A DNA stretch of 64,000 nt from the NCBI RefSeq assembly GCF_000454545.1, contig NZ_CM002139.1:1232835-1296834 (forward strand), written 5' to 3'. The stretch comes from Xanthomonas cassavae CFBP 4642. Lineage in GTDB: Bacteria; Pseudomonadota; Gammaproteobacteria; Xanthomonadales; Xanthomonadaceae. Position 1 is the stretch's first letter, and every line of letters begins with the position of its first letter. Below, piece after piece: positions 9,504 to 18,298 of this stretch. Made by a program: the position numbers and the translations under genes. The notes below the pieces were generated by a model that worked only from the letters and a program-made list of their open reading frames with translations, had not been told where the DNA came from and made no database searches.

Positions 9504-10406
9504 ATGTCGTCGGTGGAGGATTTCCTGGCGTATCTGCAGGTCGAGCGGCAGGTCTCGGCCCACACGCTGGACGCGTATCGGCGCGATCTAGGCGCCCTGC
9601 TGAGCTGGGTGGCCGAGCAGGCCAAAGATGCCGCCGCACCGCTGGATGTCGTGCAGCTGGACAGCGCGCACCTGCGCCAGTTTGTCGCCGACGAACATCG
9701 ACGCGGTCTGTCCGCAAAGAGCCTGCAGCGACGTCTGTCTGCCTGCCGCAGCTATTACGCCTGGTTGCTCAAGCATGGCCGCATTGCGGTCAGTCCTGCC
9801 GCGGCGTTGCGAGCGCCCAAGGCGCCGCGCAAGCTGCCGCAGGTGCTCGATGCCGACGAGGCCGTGCGCCTGGTCGAAGTGCCGACCGATGCGCCGCTGG
9901 GGTTGCGCGATCGCGCATTGCTGGAACTGTTTTATTCGTCGGGGCTGCGCCTGAGCGAAATCTGCGCGTTGCGCTGGCGCGATCTGGATCTGGCCAGTGG
10001 ATTGGTGATGGTGCTGGGCAAGGGCGGCAAACAGCGCCTGGTGCCGGTGGGCTCGCATGCGATTGCGGCCTTGCGGCAGTGGCAGCGCGACAGCGGCGGG
10101 CGGGCCGAAACGCATGTCTTCCCCGGGCGTGCCGGCGGTGCGATTTCGCAGCGTGCGGTGCAGATCCGCATCAAGCAATTGGCCGTGCGCCAAGGCATGT
10201 TCAAGGACGTGCACCCGCATATGTTGCGGCACAGTTTTGCCAGCCACATCCTCGAATCCTCCGGCGATCTGCGCGGCGTGCAGGAGTTGCTCGGTCATTC
10301 CGATATCGCCACCACGCAGATCTACACACACCTGGATTTCCAGCACCTGGCCAAGGTCTACGACGCTGCGCACCCGCGCGCCAAGCGCAAGAAGGCGGTC
10401 GAGTGA
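9504..10406 (+). CDS. xerC: Tyrosine recombinase XerC
   Basis: Resolves chromosome dimers at dif together with XerD. The 300-aa protein has an N-terminal SAM-like domain (residues 1-90) and a C-terminal catalytic domain. It carries the conserved Arg149 in SSGLRLSEI, the HMLRHSFASH box with the catalytic His and Arg, and nucleophile Tyr274 in IYTHLDFQHL. ATG 9504 starts the conserved SSVEDFLAYLQVERQVS region. The chromosomal context after dapF-DUF484, as in E. coli, identifies it as XerC rather than a mobile-element integrase. Confidence 0.95.
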   Translation: MSSVEDFLAYLQVERQVSAHTLDAYRRDLGALLSWVAEQAKDAAAPLDVVQLDSAHLRQFVADEHRRGLSAKSLQRRLSACRSYYAWLLKHGRIAVSPAAALRAPKAPRKLPQVLDADEAVRLVEVPTDAPLGLRDRALLELFYSSGLRLSEICALRWRDLDLASGLVMVLGKGGKQRLVPVGSHAIAALRQWQRDSGGRAETHVFPGRAGGAISQRAVQIRIKQLAVRQGMFKDVHPHMLRHSFASHILESSGDLRGVQELLGHSDIATTQIYTHLDFQHLAKVYDAAHPRAKRKKAVE

Positions 10407-10655
10407 GCGTGCGTGCGAGCAACGTTACCCGCAGCGTTGCATGATTGGCTGATGCAGCCGGATGAGTTGCTGTCGTTGATGGGAGCGGTGACAACAGGTG
10501 GGTTTCGGAGAGGTGGCTCCAGGCCGCTCTCCCGGCGTGAGAGAGGGGGTTGGTCGTCTGGCGTGTCGGCAGGGCGTCGTCGCCTGTCTCGGATCGAGTG
10601 AAGCGCGCGGCAGGCTCACGAAAGTCTGTCTCCTGCGTCGCCTCGTCGCAGCGCG

Positions 10656-10681
10656 CTTGAACCCGGCAGGGGCGTCCCCAC
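10656..10681 (+). promoter_or_regulatory. Candidate sigma-32 heat-shock promoter for hslVU
   Basis: CTTGAA, 14 bases, then CCCCAC, close to the sigma-32 consensus CTTGAA-N13..17-CCCCAT. It lies 27 bases before the hslV start codon. HslVU is a known heat-shock protease. The 300-base gap 10407-10707 holds otherwise only a GC-rich CTCTCCC/GAGAGAG inverted repeat near 10528. Confidence 0.4.
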
Positions 10682-10707
10682 CTCCTTGGAAACCCCCCGG
10701 AGGATCC

Positions 10708-11259
10708 ATGGACCCCAGTCAGAACCCCAACATCGTTCACGCCACCACCATCATTTCGGTGCGGCGTGGTGGGCACGTCGCCGTCGCCGGCGATGGCCAG
10801 GTCACCCTTGGCCACACGGTCATGAAGGGCAACGCGCGCAAGGTGCGCCGGCTTGGCCGCGAGGGTCAGGTGCTGGCCGGATTCGCAGGCGCTGCGGCCG
10901 ATGCATTCACGCTGTTCGAGTTGTTCGAAGCCAAGCTGGACAAGCATGGCCAGCTGACCCGTGCCGCAGTGGAACTGGCCAAGGATTGGCGCACCGAACG
11001 CCGCCTGGGCAAGCTCGAAGCCCTGCTGGCGGTGGCCGATAAAGAGACCTCGTTGATCATCAGCGGCACCGGTGATGTGATCGAACCGGAAGACGGCATC
11101 ATCGCGATTGGTTCTGGCGGCTCGTACGCCTTGTCGGCCGCACGCGCCCTGCTGGCGCACACCGAGCTGGATGCCAGGACCATCGCCACCGAGGCCATCA
11201 ACATCGCCGGCGACATCTGCATCTATACCAATCGCAACGTGGTGGTCGAAGAGCTGTGA
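10708..11259 (+). CDS. hslV: ATP-dependent protease peptidase subunit HslV (ClpQ)
   Basis: Proteolytic core of the HslUV (ClpYQ) protease, a proteasome-like dodecamer in the cytoplasm that degrades misfolded and regulatory proteins. The nucleophile is the N-terminal Thr exposed after processing, here Thr13 in [10 protein letters not shown]. The visible propeptide is 12 residues, longer than the single Met of E. coli. GDGQVTLG and the [15 protein letters not shown] block are typical. A strong ribosome binding site (CGGAGGA) precedes the ATG. hslU follows. Confidence 0.96.
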   Translation: MDPSQNPNIVHATTIISVRRGGHVAVAGDGQVTLGHTVMKGNARKVRRLGREGQVLAGFAGAAADAFTLFELFEAKLDKHGQLTRAAVELAKDWRTERRLGKLEALLAVADKETSLIISGTGDVIEPEDGIIAIGSGGSYALSAARALLAHTELDARTIATEAINIAGDICIYTNRNVVVEEL

Positions 11260-11380
11260 ATCGGGAGTGGAGAATCGGGAATCGCAACAGCGGTTTCGGC
11301 TCCACTCCAACCAATAGGCTCTTGATTCTTGCGCCCACGATTCCCCATTCCCAATTCTCGAATCCCCAATGCCAAATCCC
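11258..11380. repeat. GGGAATCGGGAATC-arm element between hslV and hslU
   Basis: Left arm GAATCGGGAGTGGAGAATCG, about 65 bases of unique core, right arm CCCCATTCCCAATTCTCG then AATCCCCAATGCC. The arms are imperfect inverted repeats, so the unit resembles a very small MITE. It begins in the hslV stop codon and its right arm contains the first possible hslU ATG. Confidence 0.75.
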
Positions 11381-12736
11381 GAAACTTCAACCATGACTCC
11401 GCGCGAAATCGTGCAGGAGCTCGACCGTCATATCGTGGGTCAGCACGATGCCAAGCGCGCCGTTGCCATCGCGCTGCGCAACCGCTGGCGTCGCATGCAG
11501 CTGCCTGAAGAGCTGCGCAACGAGGTGATGCCCAAGAACATCCTGATGATCGGCCCGACCGGCGTGGGCAAGACCGAGATCGCGCGGCGCCTGGCGACGC
11601 TGGCCAATGCACCGTTCGTCAAGGTGGAAGCCACCCGCTTTACCGAGGTTGGCTATGTCGGCAAGGACGTGGAGCAGATCATCCGCGATCTGGCCGATAC
11701 TTCGGTCAAGCTGTACCGCGAGCAGGCCAAGGTGCGCGTGCGCAACCAGGCCGAAGACCGCGCCGAAGACCGCATCCTCGATGCGCTGCTGCCGCGTCGC
11801 GCTGCCGGCATCGGTTTTGACCCTGAAGCCGCACGCAACGAGCCTTCGTCGCAGGACAACGATACCCGCATCAAGTTCCGCCGCATGCTGCGTAACGGCG
11901 AACTGGACGAGCGCGAAATCGAACTGGACGTGGCCGTCAACGCCAGCATGGACATCATGACCCCGCCGGGCATGGAGGAAATGGGCCAGCAGCTGCGGCA
12001 GATGTTTGCCAATATCGGCAGTGGCAAGTCGCAAAAGCGCAAGCTCACCATCAAGGCCGCGCGTCCGCTGTTGATCGAAGAAGAAGCCGGCAAGCTGGTC
12101 AACGAAGACGATGTGCGCGCGGCGGCGATCGAGGCCTGCGAGCAGCACGGCATCGTGTTCATCGATGAGATCGACAAGGTCGCCAAGCGCGGCGAAGCCG
12201 GCTCCAATGGCGGCGATGTCAGCCGCGAGGGCGTGCAGCGCGATCTGCTGCCGCTGGTGGAAGGCTCCAACGTGTCGACCAAGTACGGCACAGTCAAGAC
12301 CGACCATATCCTGTTCATCGCTTCGGGCGCGTTCCATCTGGCCAAGCCCAGCGACCTGATTCCCGAATTGCAGGGCCGTTTCCCGATCCGGGTGGAGCTG
12401 ACCGCGCTGACCAAGGCCGATTTCGTGCGCATTCTCACCGAGCCGAAGGCCGCCTTGATCAAACAGTACGAAGCGCTGTTGCAGACCGAAGGCGTGTCGC
12501 TGAGCTTTGGTGCCGATGCAGTGGAACGGCTGGCCGAGATTGCCGCCCAGGTCAACGAGCGCCAGGAAAACATCGGCGCACGTCGACTGCACACGGTGCT
12601 CGAGCGCCTGCTGGATGGCCTGAGCTACGAAGCGCCCGACCGCGATGGCCACAGCGTGACCGTGGATGCGGCCTATGTGGACGCGCAGCTGGGCGAGCTG
12701 GTGCAGGATCCGGACCTGAGTCGCTACATCCTGTGA
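11369..12736 (+). CDS. hslU: HslU ATPase (ClpY), unfoldase of HslUV
   Basis: AAA+ ATPase that recognises, unfolds and feeds substrates to HslV. Walker A is GPTGVGKT near residue 66, Walker B is VFIDEIDKV, the sensor/arginine-finger region follows, and the C-terminus DLSRYIL is the tail that docks into HslV. The length is 455 aa. Homology begins at [10 protein letters not shown], which is Met9 here (ATG at 11393). The first eight residues from the ATG at 11369 come partly from the dispersed repeat, so the shorter start is a real alternative. Confidence 0.95.
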   Translation: MPNPETSTMTPREIVQELDRHIVGQHDAKRAVAIALRNRWRRMQLPEELRNEVMPKNILMIGPTGVGKTEIARRLATLANAPFVKVEATRFTEVGYVGKDVEQIIRDLADTSVKLYREQAKVRVRNQAEDRAEDRILDALLPRRAAGIGFDPEAARNEPSSQDNDTRIKFRRMLRNGELDEREIELDVAVNASMDIMTPPGMEEMGQQLRQMFANIGSGKSQKRKLTIKAARPLLIEEEAGKLVNEDDVRAAAIEACEQHGIVFIDEIDKVAKRGEAGSNGGDVSREGVQRDLLPLVEGSNVSTKYGTVKTDHILFIASGAFHLAKPSDLIPELQGRFPIRVELTALTKADFVRILTEPKAALIKQYEALLQTEGVSLSFGADAVERLAEIAAQVNERQENIGARRLHTVLERLLDGLSYEAPDRDGHSVTVDAAYVDAQLGELVQDPDLSRYIL

Positions 12737-12738
12737 GG

Positions 12739-12796
12739 CAATGCCGATCAGGCGGCGGAAGTCAAAATGATCTCCCAGGCGTCCTGATCGGCGTTG
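12739..12796. repeat. Long-loop inverted repeat downstream of hslU
   Basis: CAATGCCGATCAGG and CCTGATCGGCGTTG pair over 14 positions with one G-U, separated by 30 bases. No T tract follows, so it is not a standard terminator; it may be a transcript-end stabiliser or a site for a binding protein. Confidence 0.55.
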
Positions 12797-12882
12797 CGTT
12801 ACTCGTTGTGCAGCAAGATATGCCTCGGTCCTGCAACGACCGGCCCTCGGAGGGGCGTTGCGCCGCGGCATAGGCGCGATGC

Positions 12883-13380
12883 TCAGCGCGTGCTGCGGCG
12901 CAGACTGGCGCTGTAGCGTTGGATCAACAAGACGCCAAGGTGCGCACGGGCGTTGACTGCGGGATCCGTCAATGCAGGCTGCTGCGGCGTATCAAGCCGG
13001 CTCCCGCTAGCCGCTGGGGGTCTGGCAGCCGGTTGCGCAACAGGCGCCTGCAGCAGCGGCTTCTGCAATAGGGCCGTCATTTCCAATGTACATCCCTGCG
13101 TCGCTCCGCTTGCCGCCTGTGCAAGACCATTGCCAGCCAGCGCAGACGCGGCAACCGGGCGACCGACGTTCGATCCGAAACCTGCCGCCTGTCCTTCTCC
13201 CGCCTGCGGGAGAAGGTGCCCGAAGGGCGGATGAGGGCAGCGCGCATGGTCCACTGCGCGCAACCCTGAAGCCCACGCATCTACCGGCGCCACCGGCGCC
13301 ACGCCCCGGGCCGCACCTGCCACTTCCATGACCGGCTGCGCCGTGGCGCGGCCGGGTATTACGACATCTGGCACTGCCAT
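12883..13380 (-). CDS. Hypothetical protein (165 aa), doubtful
   Basis: Not recognised. An ATG at 13380 is preceded by GGGGGGAT at a good distance. The translation is rich in Ala, Pro and Gly with no clear domain, membrane segment or signal peptide; the C-terminus is basic (SASLRRSTR). The dispersed repeat copy C is inside the frame and encodes PHPPFGHLLPQAGEG, so either the repeat has inserted into a gene or the frame is fortuitous. The gap 12737-13534 otherwise contains no better gene. Confidence 0.3.
   Translation of the reverse strand: MAVPDVVIPGRATAQPVMEVAGAARGVAPVAPVDAWASGLRAVDHARCPHPPFGHLLPQAGEGQAAGFGSNVGRPVAASALAGNGLAQAASGATQGCTLEMTALLQKPLLQAPVAQPAARPPAASGSRLDTPQQPALTDPAVNARAHLGVLLIQRYSASLRRSTR
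13193..13236. repeat. Dispersed 'CCTTCTCCC...GGGAGAAGG' repeat, copy C
   Basis: Hairpin CTTCTCCC-GCCTGC-GGGAGAAG followed by GTGCCCGAAGGGCGGATGAGG, nearly identical to copy A at 3385. Confidence 0.8.
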
Positions 13381-13534
13381 TGAACGATCCCCCCGTGGGC
13401 AAAGCGCGAGCCTAGCGTCGTGCATGTCAAGGCGCGTTGACGTCAGCAATGGGCATGCCTCACCGGCAGCTTGCAAGGCGTTGGCCGCACGCGTGGCAAT
13501 CGCGAGGCCAGCCGTCGCGGGAACTCCGCAGGCG

Positions 13535-13990
13535 TCAATCCTCGCCGATGTCCTCATTCCACACATCCGGATTGGCGGCGATATAGCCGCCGAGCAGGTC
13601 GATGCATTCCTGGCTTTGCAGGTCGATCACGTTGACGCCATGCTCGCGCAGCCAGGCGATACCGCCCTGGAAGGTGACCGATTCGCCCACTACCACGGTG
13701 CCGATATTGAACTGGCGCACCAACCCGCTGCAGTACCAGCACGGGGCCAGCGTGGTGACCATGATGGTGTCCTTGTAGCGGCGCTGGCGGCCGGCCTTGC
13801 GGAAGGCATCGGTTTCGCCGTGCACGGACGGGTCGTTTTCCTGCACGCGGCGATTGTGGCCGCACCCAAGCAGGCGGCCGTCGTTGTAGTACAGCGCCGC
13901 GCCGATCGGAATGCCGCCTTCGGCCAGGCCCTGGCGGGCTTGGGCGATGGCGGTGTCGAGCAGGGCACGATAGTCGGGGGTGGTGATCAT
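13535..13990 (-). CDS. Nucleoside/cytosine deaminase family protein
   Basis: A 151-aa zinc-dependent deaminase of the cytidine-deaminase-like fold. Zinc ligands and the catalytic glutamate are in SVHGETDAF (His and Glu) and APCWYCSG (two Cys). The HGE followed by FRKAGR and the single PCxxC resemble fungal-type cytosine deaminases more than TadA, but the substrate is not certain. Its ATG overlaps the elaA stop codon by four bases, so the two genes are co-translated. Confidence 0.8.
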   Translation of the reverse strand: MITTPDYRALLDTAIAQARQGLAEGGIPIGAALYYNDGRLLGCGHNRRVQENDPSVHGETDAFRKAGRQRRYKDTIMVTTLAPCWYCSGLVRQFNIGTVVVGESVTFQGGIAWLREHGVNVIDLQSQECIDLLGGYIAANPDVWNEDIGED

Positions 13991-14487
13991 GTGGGCTCCA
14001 GAGGCGCTGCGCCGGCAGGGCGCAGCATGTCGAGGTGGGGAATGCCGTCTTCCAGATACGGTGCCGATGCCGGCGCAAATCCGTGCGCGGCGTAGAACCC
14101 TTGCAGATGCGCCTGTGCGCCCAGTTGAATGGCGCTGCCCGGCCAATGCGCATGCACCAGCTGCAGGCCGTGCTGCAACAAGGCATGTGCCAACCCGCTA
14201 CCGCGAAACGCGCGGCCGATCACCACGCGTCCGATGCCGGGCTCGGGATAGCTCAACCCCGGCGGCAGCACGCGCAGACAGGCAGCCAGCTCGCCGGTGT
14301 CGGTCGTTCTAAGCAGATGCAGTACACCCGGGGCGGTGTCCTTGCCATCCAGCTCGGGATAGGCGCAGCGCTGCTCCACCACGAACACGTCGGTGCGCAG
14401 CGTCAGCAGCGCATACAGCTGCGCGGTGCCGAGCTGGGCAAAGCGCAGTGATTGCCGCTGCAGGTGGAGGCGCGTGGAAGAGGGCAT
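13987..14487 (-). CDS. elaA: GNAT family N-acetyltransferase, ElaA-like
   Basis: A 166-aa acetyl-CoA-dependent acetyltransferase. It closely follows E. coli ElaA: QLYALLTLRTDVFVVEQRC near the N-terminus, PELDGKD, the acetyl-CoA loop IGRAFRGSGLAHALL, then LGAQAHLQGFYAAHGF and EDGIPHLDM at the C-terminus. The physiological substrate of ElaA is unknown. It is the upstream member of a two-gene unit with the deaminase. Confidence 0.85.
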   Translation of the reverse strand: MPSSTRLHLQRQSLRFAQLGTAQLYALLTLRTDVFVVEQRCAYPELDGKDTAPGVLHLLRTTDTGELAACLRVLPPGLSYPEPGIGRVVIGRAFRGSGLAHALLQHGLQLVHAHWPGSAIQLGAQAHLQGFYAAHGFAPASAPYLEDGIPHLDMLRPAGAAPLEPT

Positions 14488-14547
14488 CGCCGCATGATAG
14501 CGGCTGCATCGCGCGCGGGGCGCCGTGCAGCATGCCGATGGGTGCGC

Positions 14548-15636
14548 TCAGTCGACGGCGCTTGCAGTGTCCACGGCCACCACCACCGACATGCCCGGGC
14601 GCAGTCGTGCGGCCAGCGGTTGATCGGGGTCGACGCTGATCCGCAGCGGGATGCGTTGGGCAATCTTGACGAAGTTGCCGGTGGCGTTGTCGGCCGGCAG
14701 CACGCTGAATTCCGAGCCGGCCGCCGGCGAGATCTCCTGCACACGGCCGCGCAGGGTCGCGTTGTTCAACGCATCCACGGTGAAGCTGGCGCGCTGCCCG
14801 ATGCGGATCTTGGCCATCTGGGTTTCCTTGAAGTTGGCCACCACCCACAGCGTGTCCGGTACCAGCGCCATCAGCTGCGTGCCGTTGGTGACGTAAGCGC
14901 CCTGGCGCACGCCGAGCTGGCCGAGCTGGCCATCGCGCGGGGCCAGGATGCGGGTGTTGTCCAGGTTGATCTGCGCCAGTTGCTGTGAGGCCTGCGCATT
15001 GGTCACCGCGGCTTCCAGCGCGGCGCGGTTGACGGTGACGCTGCGGGCGTTTTCTTCGGCCGCCTGCACTGCGGCGCGCGCTTGCGTCACGCCCGCTTCG
15101 GCCTGCGCGCGCGCCGCGAACGCAGTGTCGCGGTCCTGCTCGGACACCAGTTTCTGGTTGGCCAGTTGCTGCGCGCGGGCATAGGCCGAGCGGGTGCGTT
15201 CGCGCTGGGCCTGCGTGCTGCTCAGCGCTGCGCGCTGTTCGGCGATGGTGGCCTGCGCGCCATGCCGCTGCTGCTCCCAGTTGGCGAGATTGGCCTGCGC
15301 GGTCTGCAGCTGCGCCCTGGCCTGCTCGAGCTGCTGGGCATAGATGCGGTCGTCGATGGTGGCCAGCAACTGGCCGCGTGTGACGTGCGCAAAATCCTGC
15401 ACCGGGACCTGCGTGACATAGCCGCTGACCTGCGGTGCGATCACCGTGATCTGGCCATGCACCATGGCGTTCTCGGTGCGTTCGATGGCGCTGACGAACG
15501 GCGGCAGCCGCCAGGCATACAGCACCAGCGCCACGCCGATCAGCGCCAGGCCGCCAACCCCGATCGCGCCAGTGATGCGACGGCGGCGGCGACGTTGCCG
15601 GTCGGCGACAGGGGAGGACTCTGCAGGTGTATTCAT
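14548..15636 (-). CDS. HlyD/EmrA family periplasmic adaptor of an efflux system
   Basis: A 362-aa membrane-fusion protein: a basic N-terminus (RQRRRRRRI), one membrane anchor at about residues 21-44, a biotinyl-lipoyl half (VIAPQVSGYVTQVPVQDF), a long coiled coil (about residues 90-205), the second lipoyl half (ILAPRDGQLGQLGVRQGAYV) and a beta-barrel. It would link the inner-membrane MFS pump encoded immediately upstream to an outer-membrane channel. The ATG overlaps the MFS stop codon (ATGA). No TolC-like gene is adjacent. Confidence 0.88.
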   Translation of the reverse strand: MNTPAESSPVADRQRRRRRRITGAIGVGGLALIGVALVLYAWRLPPFVSAIERTENAMVHGQITVIAPQVSGYVTQVPVQDFAHVTRGQLLATIDDRIYAQQLEQARAQLQTAQANLANWEQQRHGAQATIAEQRAALSSTQAQRERTRSAYARAQQLANQKLVSEQDRDTAFAARAQAEAGVTQARAAVQAAEENARSVTVNRAALEAAVTNAQASQQLAQINLDNTRILAPRDGQLGQLGVRQGAYVTNGTQLMALVPDTLWVVANFKETQMAKIRIGQRASFTVDALNNATLRGRVQEISPAAGSEFSVLPADNATGNFVKIAQRIPLRISVDPDQPLAARLRPGMSVVVAVDTASAVD

Positions 15637-17132
15637 GGGCGCGCGCTGGAAGCAGGAGAGGAGGGAGAGGCGGCAGGGCGCAGATAGCGCCGCCACACCA
15701 GCACGGACAGGATCCACAGCCCGGTGGCGATGGCAATGCAGCCGATCAGTAGAAACACATCGTTATAGGCCAGCACATTGGCTTCGCGGGTGGCCACGCT
15801 GCCCAGCGCACGCACGCCCTGGGCCTGGCGCAAGGCCGGGTCGCCGATGCTGCTGCCGTATGCGCTCGCATAGGCCTGCACGCGCGCGGCCACCTGCGGG
15901 TCGGTCAGCACCAGGTGCTCCACCAACTGACTGGAATGGTATTTCTCGCGCACCGCCTGCACGCTGCCCAGCAGCGCGCTGCCGAGCAGGCCCCCCATGT
16001 TCTGCGCCATGCCGAACAGCACGATGAAGCTGATCAGGTTGCCGGGTTGCGCGATCACCCGGCCGATGCCGGCCACCATCGCCGGGCCAATGAAGAAGGT
16101 GCTGCCGAAGGCGAGCAGGAACTGGCTGATGTACATCTGTTCGGGGCGGGTGAGGCTGGTGGCATCGGCATCCATGAAACAGCCGGCACAGATGGCCGCC
16201 ACTGCGATGATCAGGTGTTCGGCGATGCGCGCCGGATTGATCAGCCACGCACTGGCGGCCACGCCGACCACCGCGCCCAGTAGCATCAGCGCGAACAGGG
16301 TCTGCAGCTGGGAGTTGGCCAGGCCCAGGGTCTGGAAGAAGCCGATCGCGCCAGTGCTTTGTTCGGACAGCACCAGCCGGATCAGCAGGATGGCCAGGCC
16401 CAGCCGCAGCATGTCGCCGCTGGCCAGCCAGCGCGTGTTGATCATCGGGTTGCGGCGGTTGTGCTCGATCCAGGTGGCCGCGCACAGCAGTACGATCGAG
16501 GACGCCAGCACCACGCCCAGCCACGGAGTGCTGGTCCACCACAGCAGCCGGCCCAGCGACAGCACCGCCGCCAAGCCGGCCGCCCCGGCGGCAAACAGGC
16601 TGAAGGTGAGGAAATCCAGCGTCTCGAATACCCGGTAGCGGTCCCCCGGCGGCAGTTTGAGCGCCAGCACGCACGCCAATGCGAACACCGCCAGCCCGAA
16701 CTCGAACAGGTACAGCCCCTGCCACTGCCCGAACTCGAGCAGGTCGGTGGAAAACACCCGTGCCAGCGGCAACGCCAGCTGGGTGATGCCCAGCCCCAGG
16801 ACCACTGCCTTGAGGCGGTGTTTATTGGGGAAGGCCTGGATCACGTAATACAGCCCCAGCGAGCTGAGCGCCGCGCCCACCAGCCCATGCGCCGCACGCA
16901 CGGTGATGGCCGAACTCAGGCTGTGCACGAACAGGTGGGCGAAGGCGATGGCCGCGTACAGCGCCAGGAAGATCTCGGTGAACCGGCGTAACCCGAACTG
17001 CTGGCGAAACTTCACCAGCAGCAGGTTGGCCGACATGTTGGTCATCACATAGGCGGCCGGCAGCCATGCCATTTCAGTGCTATAGGCGCCCAGCGTGCCT
17101 TGCAGATACGGCAGGTTGGCAGTCCAGCGCAT
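15633..17132 (-). CDS. DHA2-family MFS efflux pump (EmrB-like), 5' end frameshifted
   Basis: Inner-membrane drug/proton antiporter with many hydrophobic segments. The open frame is 499 aa and begins at [12 protein letters not shown], which in relatives lies after the first membrane helix. The missing helix is encoded just upstream in a different frame (separate entry), so a two-base loss or one-base gain near 17122-17132 seems to have split the gene. The remaining protein has the usual motif region [20 protein letters not shown] and the later helices, but would lack helix 1 and a normal N-terminus. The downstream adaptor gene is intact. Activity is doubtful unless the shift is a sequencing error. 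Confidence 0.75.
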   Translation of the reverse strand: MRWTANLPYLQGTLGAYSTEMAWLPAAYVMTNMSANLLLVKFRQQFGLRRFTEIFLALYAAIAFAHLFVHSLSSAITVRAAHGLVGAALSSLGLYYVIQAFPNKHRLKAVVLGLGITQLALPLARVFSTDLLEFGQWQGLYLFEFGLAVFALACVLALKLPPGDRYRVFETLDFLTFSLFAAGAAGLAAVLSLGRLLWWTSTPWLGVVLASSIVLLCAATWIEHNRRNPMINTRWLASGDMLRLGLAILLIRLVLSEQSTGAIGFFQTLGLANSQLQTLFALMLLGAVVGVAASAWLINPARIAEHLIIAVAAICAGCFMDADATSLTRPEQMYISQFLLAFGSTFFIGPAMVAGIGRVIAQPGNLISFIVLFGMAQNMGGLLGSALLGSVQAVREKYHSSQLVEHLVLTDPQVAARVQAYASAYGSSIGDPALRQAQGVRALGSVATREANVLAYNDVFLLIGCIAIATGLWILSVLVWRRYLRPAASPSSPASSARP

Positions 17133-17280
17133 TGCTCAGACCCCCGGTCAGCGCCACCACCACGCCCACCAGGCCGTACTGGATGCGGCGCCGGGTTGGG
17201 TGCAGGGGCGTGGAGGCCGACCCGGGCAGGGTGGGCTTTTCATGGGGCTGCCAGTCGCGCCGAACATACTTGTCGCGCAC
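17125..17280 (-). pseudogene. Out-of-frame N-terminal fragment of the MFS pump gene
   Basis: A GTG at 17280 opens a frame reading a basic, proline-containing leader, then [23 protein letters not shown], a typical first helix of DHA2 pumps. It ends abruptly where the next frame takes over with TANLPYLQG. Joining the two frames recreates the expected family sequence, which is why I read this as one interrupted gene of about 15633-17280. Confidence 0.65.
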
Positions 17281-17365
17281 GCAATGCTCGCGGGGCCGTT
17301 GCGGAAGAGGCCGCAGTGTGGTCCGGTTGCGGTCACGGTGGCGTCAGCAGTGCGATAATCCCCCC

Positions 17366-18127
17366 ATGAGCGAATCCCCCTATACCTCCGGTACCACCCA
17401 TTTCGGCTTTCGCGATGTCGCTGCCAAGGACAAGCAGAAGCTGGTCGGCGAAGTGTTCACCTCGGTCGCGCGCAATTACGACCTGATGAACGACCTGATG
17501 AGCCTGGGCGTGCATCGCGCCTGGAAACGCTACTTCGTGGCCACCGCGCAGGTGAAGCCGGGCGACCGGGTGCTGGACCTGGCCGGCGGCACCGGCGACA
17601 TCGCCGTGCTGCTGAAAGAGCGCGTGGGCGATGAAGGTGCGGTGGTGCTGGGCGACATCAATGCGGGCATGCTGTCGGTGGGCCGCGACCGGCTGACCAA
17701 CCGCGGGCTGGTGGCCGGCTTCGACTACGTGCAATGCAACGCCGAAGCGCTGCCGTTCCCGGACCAGAGTTTCGACCTGGTCACGATTTCCTTCGGCCTG
17801 CGCAACGTGACCGACAAGGACGCTGCACTGCGCGAGATGTACCGCGTGCTCAAGGTGGGCGGCCAGGCGCGCGTGCTGGAATTCTCCGAAGTCACCGCCG
17901 AGTGGTTCAAGCCGATCTACGACTTTCACTCATTCAAGATCCTGCCCAAGCTGGGCCAGCTGTTCGCACGCGATGCCGACAGCTACCAGTACCTGGCCGA
18001 GAGCATCCGCAAGCACCCGCCGCAGGAGTCGCTCAAGGGCATGATGGGCGAGGCCGGATTCGCGCGCTGCCACTACAAGAATCTCACCGGCGGCATCGTG
18101 GCGATCCACTCCGGCTACAAGATCTGA
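17366..18127 (+). CDS. ubiE: Ubiquinone/menaquinone biosynthesis C-methyltransferase
   Basis: SAM-dependent methylation of the benzoquinol (and, where made, demethylmenaquinol) ring in respiratory quinone synthesis. The 253-aa protein has the UbiE signatures [21 protein letters not shown], the SAM-binding [12 protein letters not shown] near residue 70, and FGLRNVTD. It ends in SGYKI. It is divergent from the MFS gene. A short A/T-poor leader with CCCCCC precedes the ATG, with no obvious Shine-Dalgarno. Confidence 0.95.
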   Translation: MSESPYTSGTTHFGFRDVAAKDKQKLVGEVFTSVARNYDLMNDLMSLGVHRAWKRYFVATAQVKPGDRVLDLAGGTGDIAVLLKERVGDEGAVVLGDINAGMLSVGRDRLTNRGLVAGFDYVQCNAEALPFPDQSFDLVTISFGLRNVTDKDAALREMYRVLKVGGQARVLEFSEVTAEWFKPIYDFHSFKILPKLGQLFARDADSYQYLAESIRKHPPQESLKGMMGEAGFARCHYKNLTGGIVAIHSGYKI

Positions 18128-18298
18128 CGCCGCGCCACCGGGGCTGGCATGCGGCGCTTTGCGTGCTGCATGACTGCCCACGTGCTTCGCGCCGGTTGCT
18201 GCTTGCATCGGCGTGCGTACCGCCAGGTTCTGCGACTTCCGTCGCGTTGGCTCCATCAGCGGTCGGCGACACTAGGCGCCCCTTTGCCGGAGAGTTGG

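Noticed and set aside
9504..10406. Tyrosine recombinase as sign of an integrated element
   Set aside because: Sequence and the dapF-DUF484 context identify housekeeping XerC; no att-like repeats or phage genes nearby.
12739..12796. Rho-independent terminator after hslU
   Set aside because: The stem is good but the 30-base loop and lack of a T tract do not fit; kept as an inverted repeat only.
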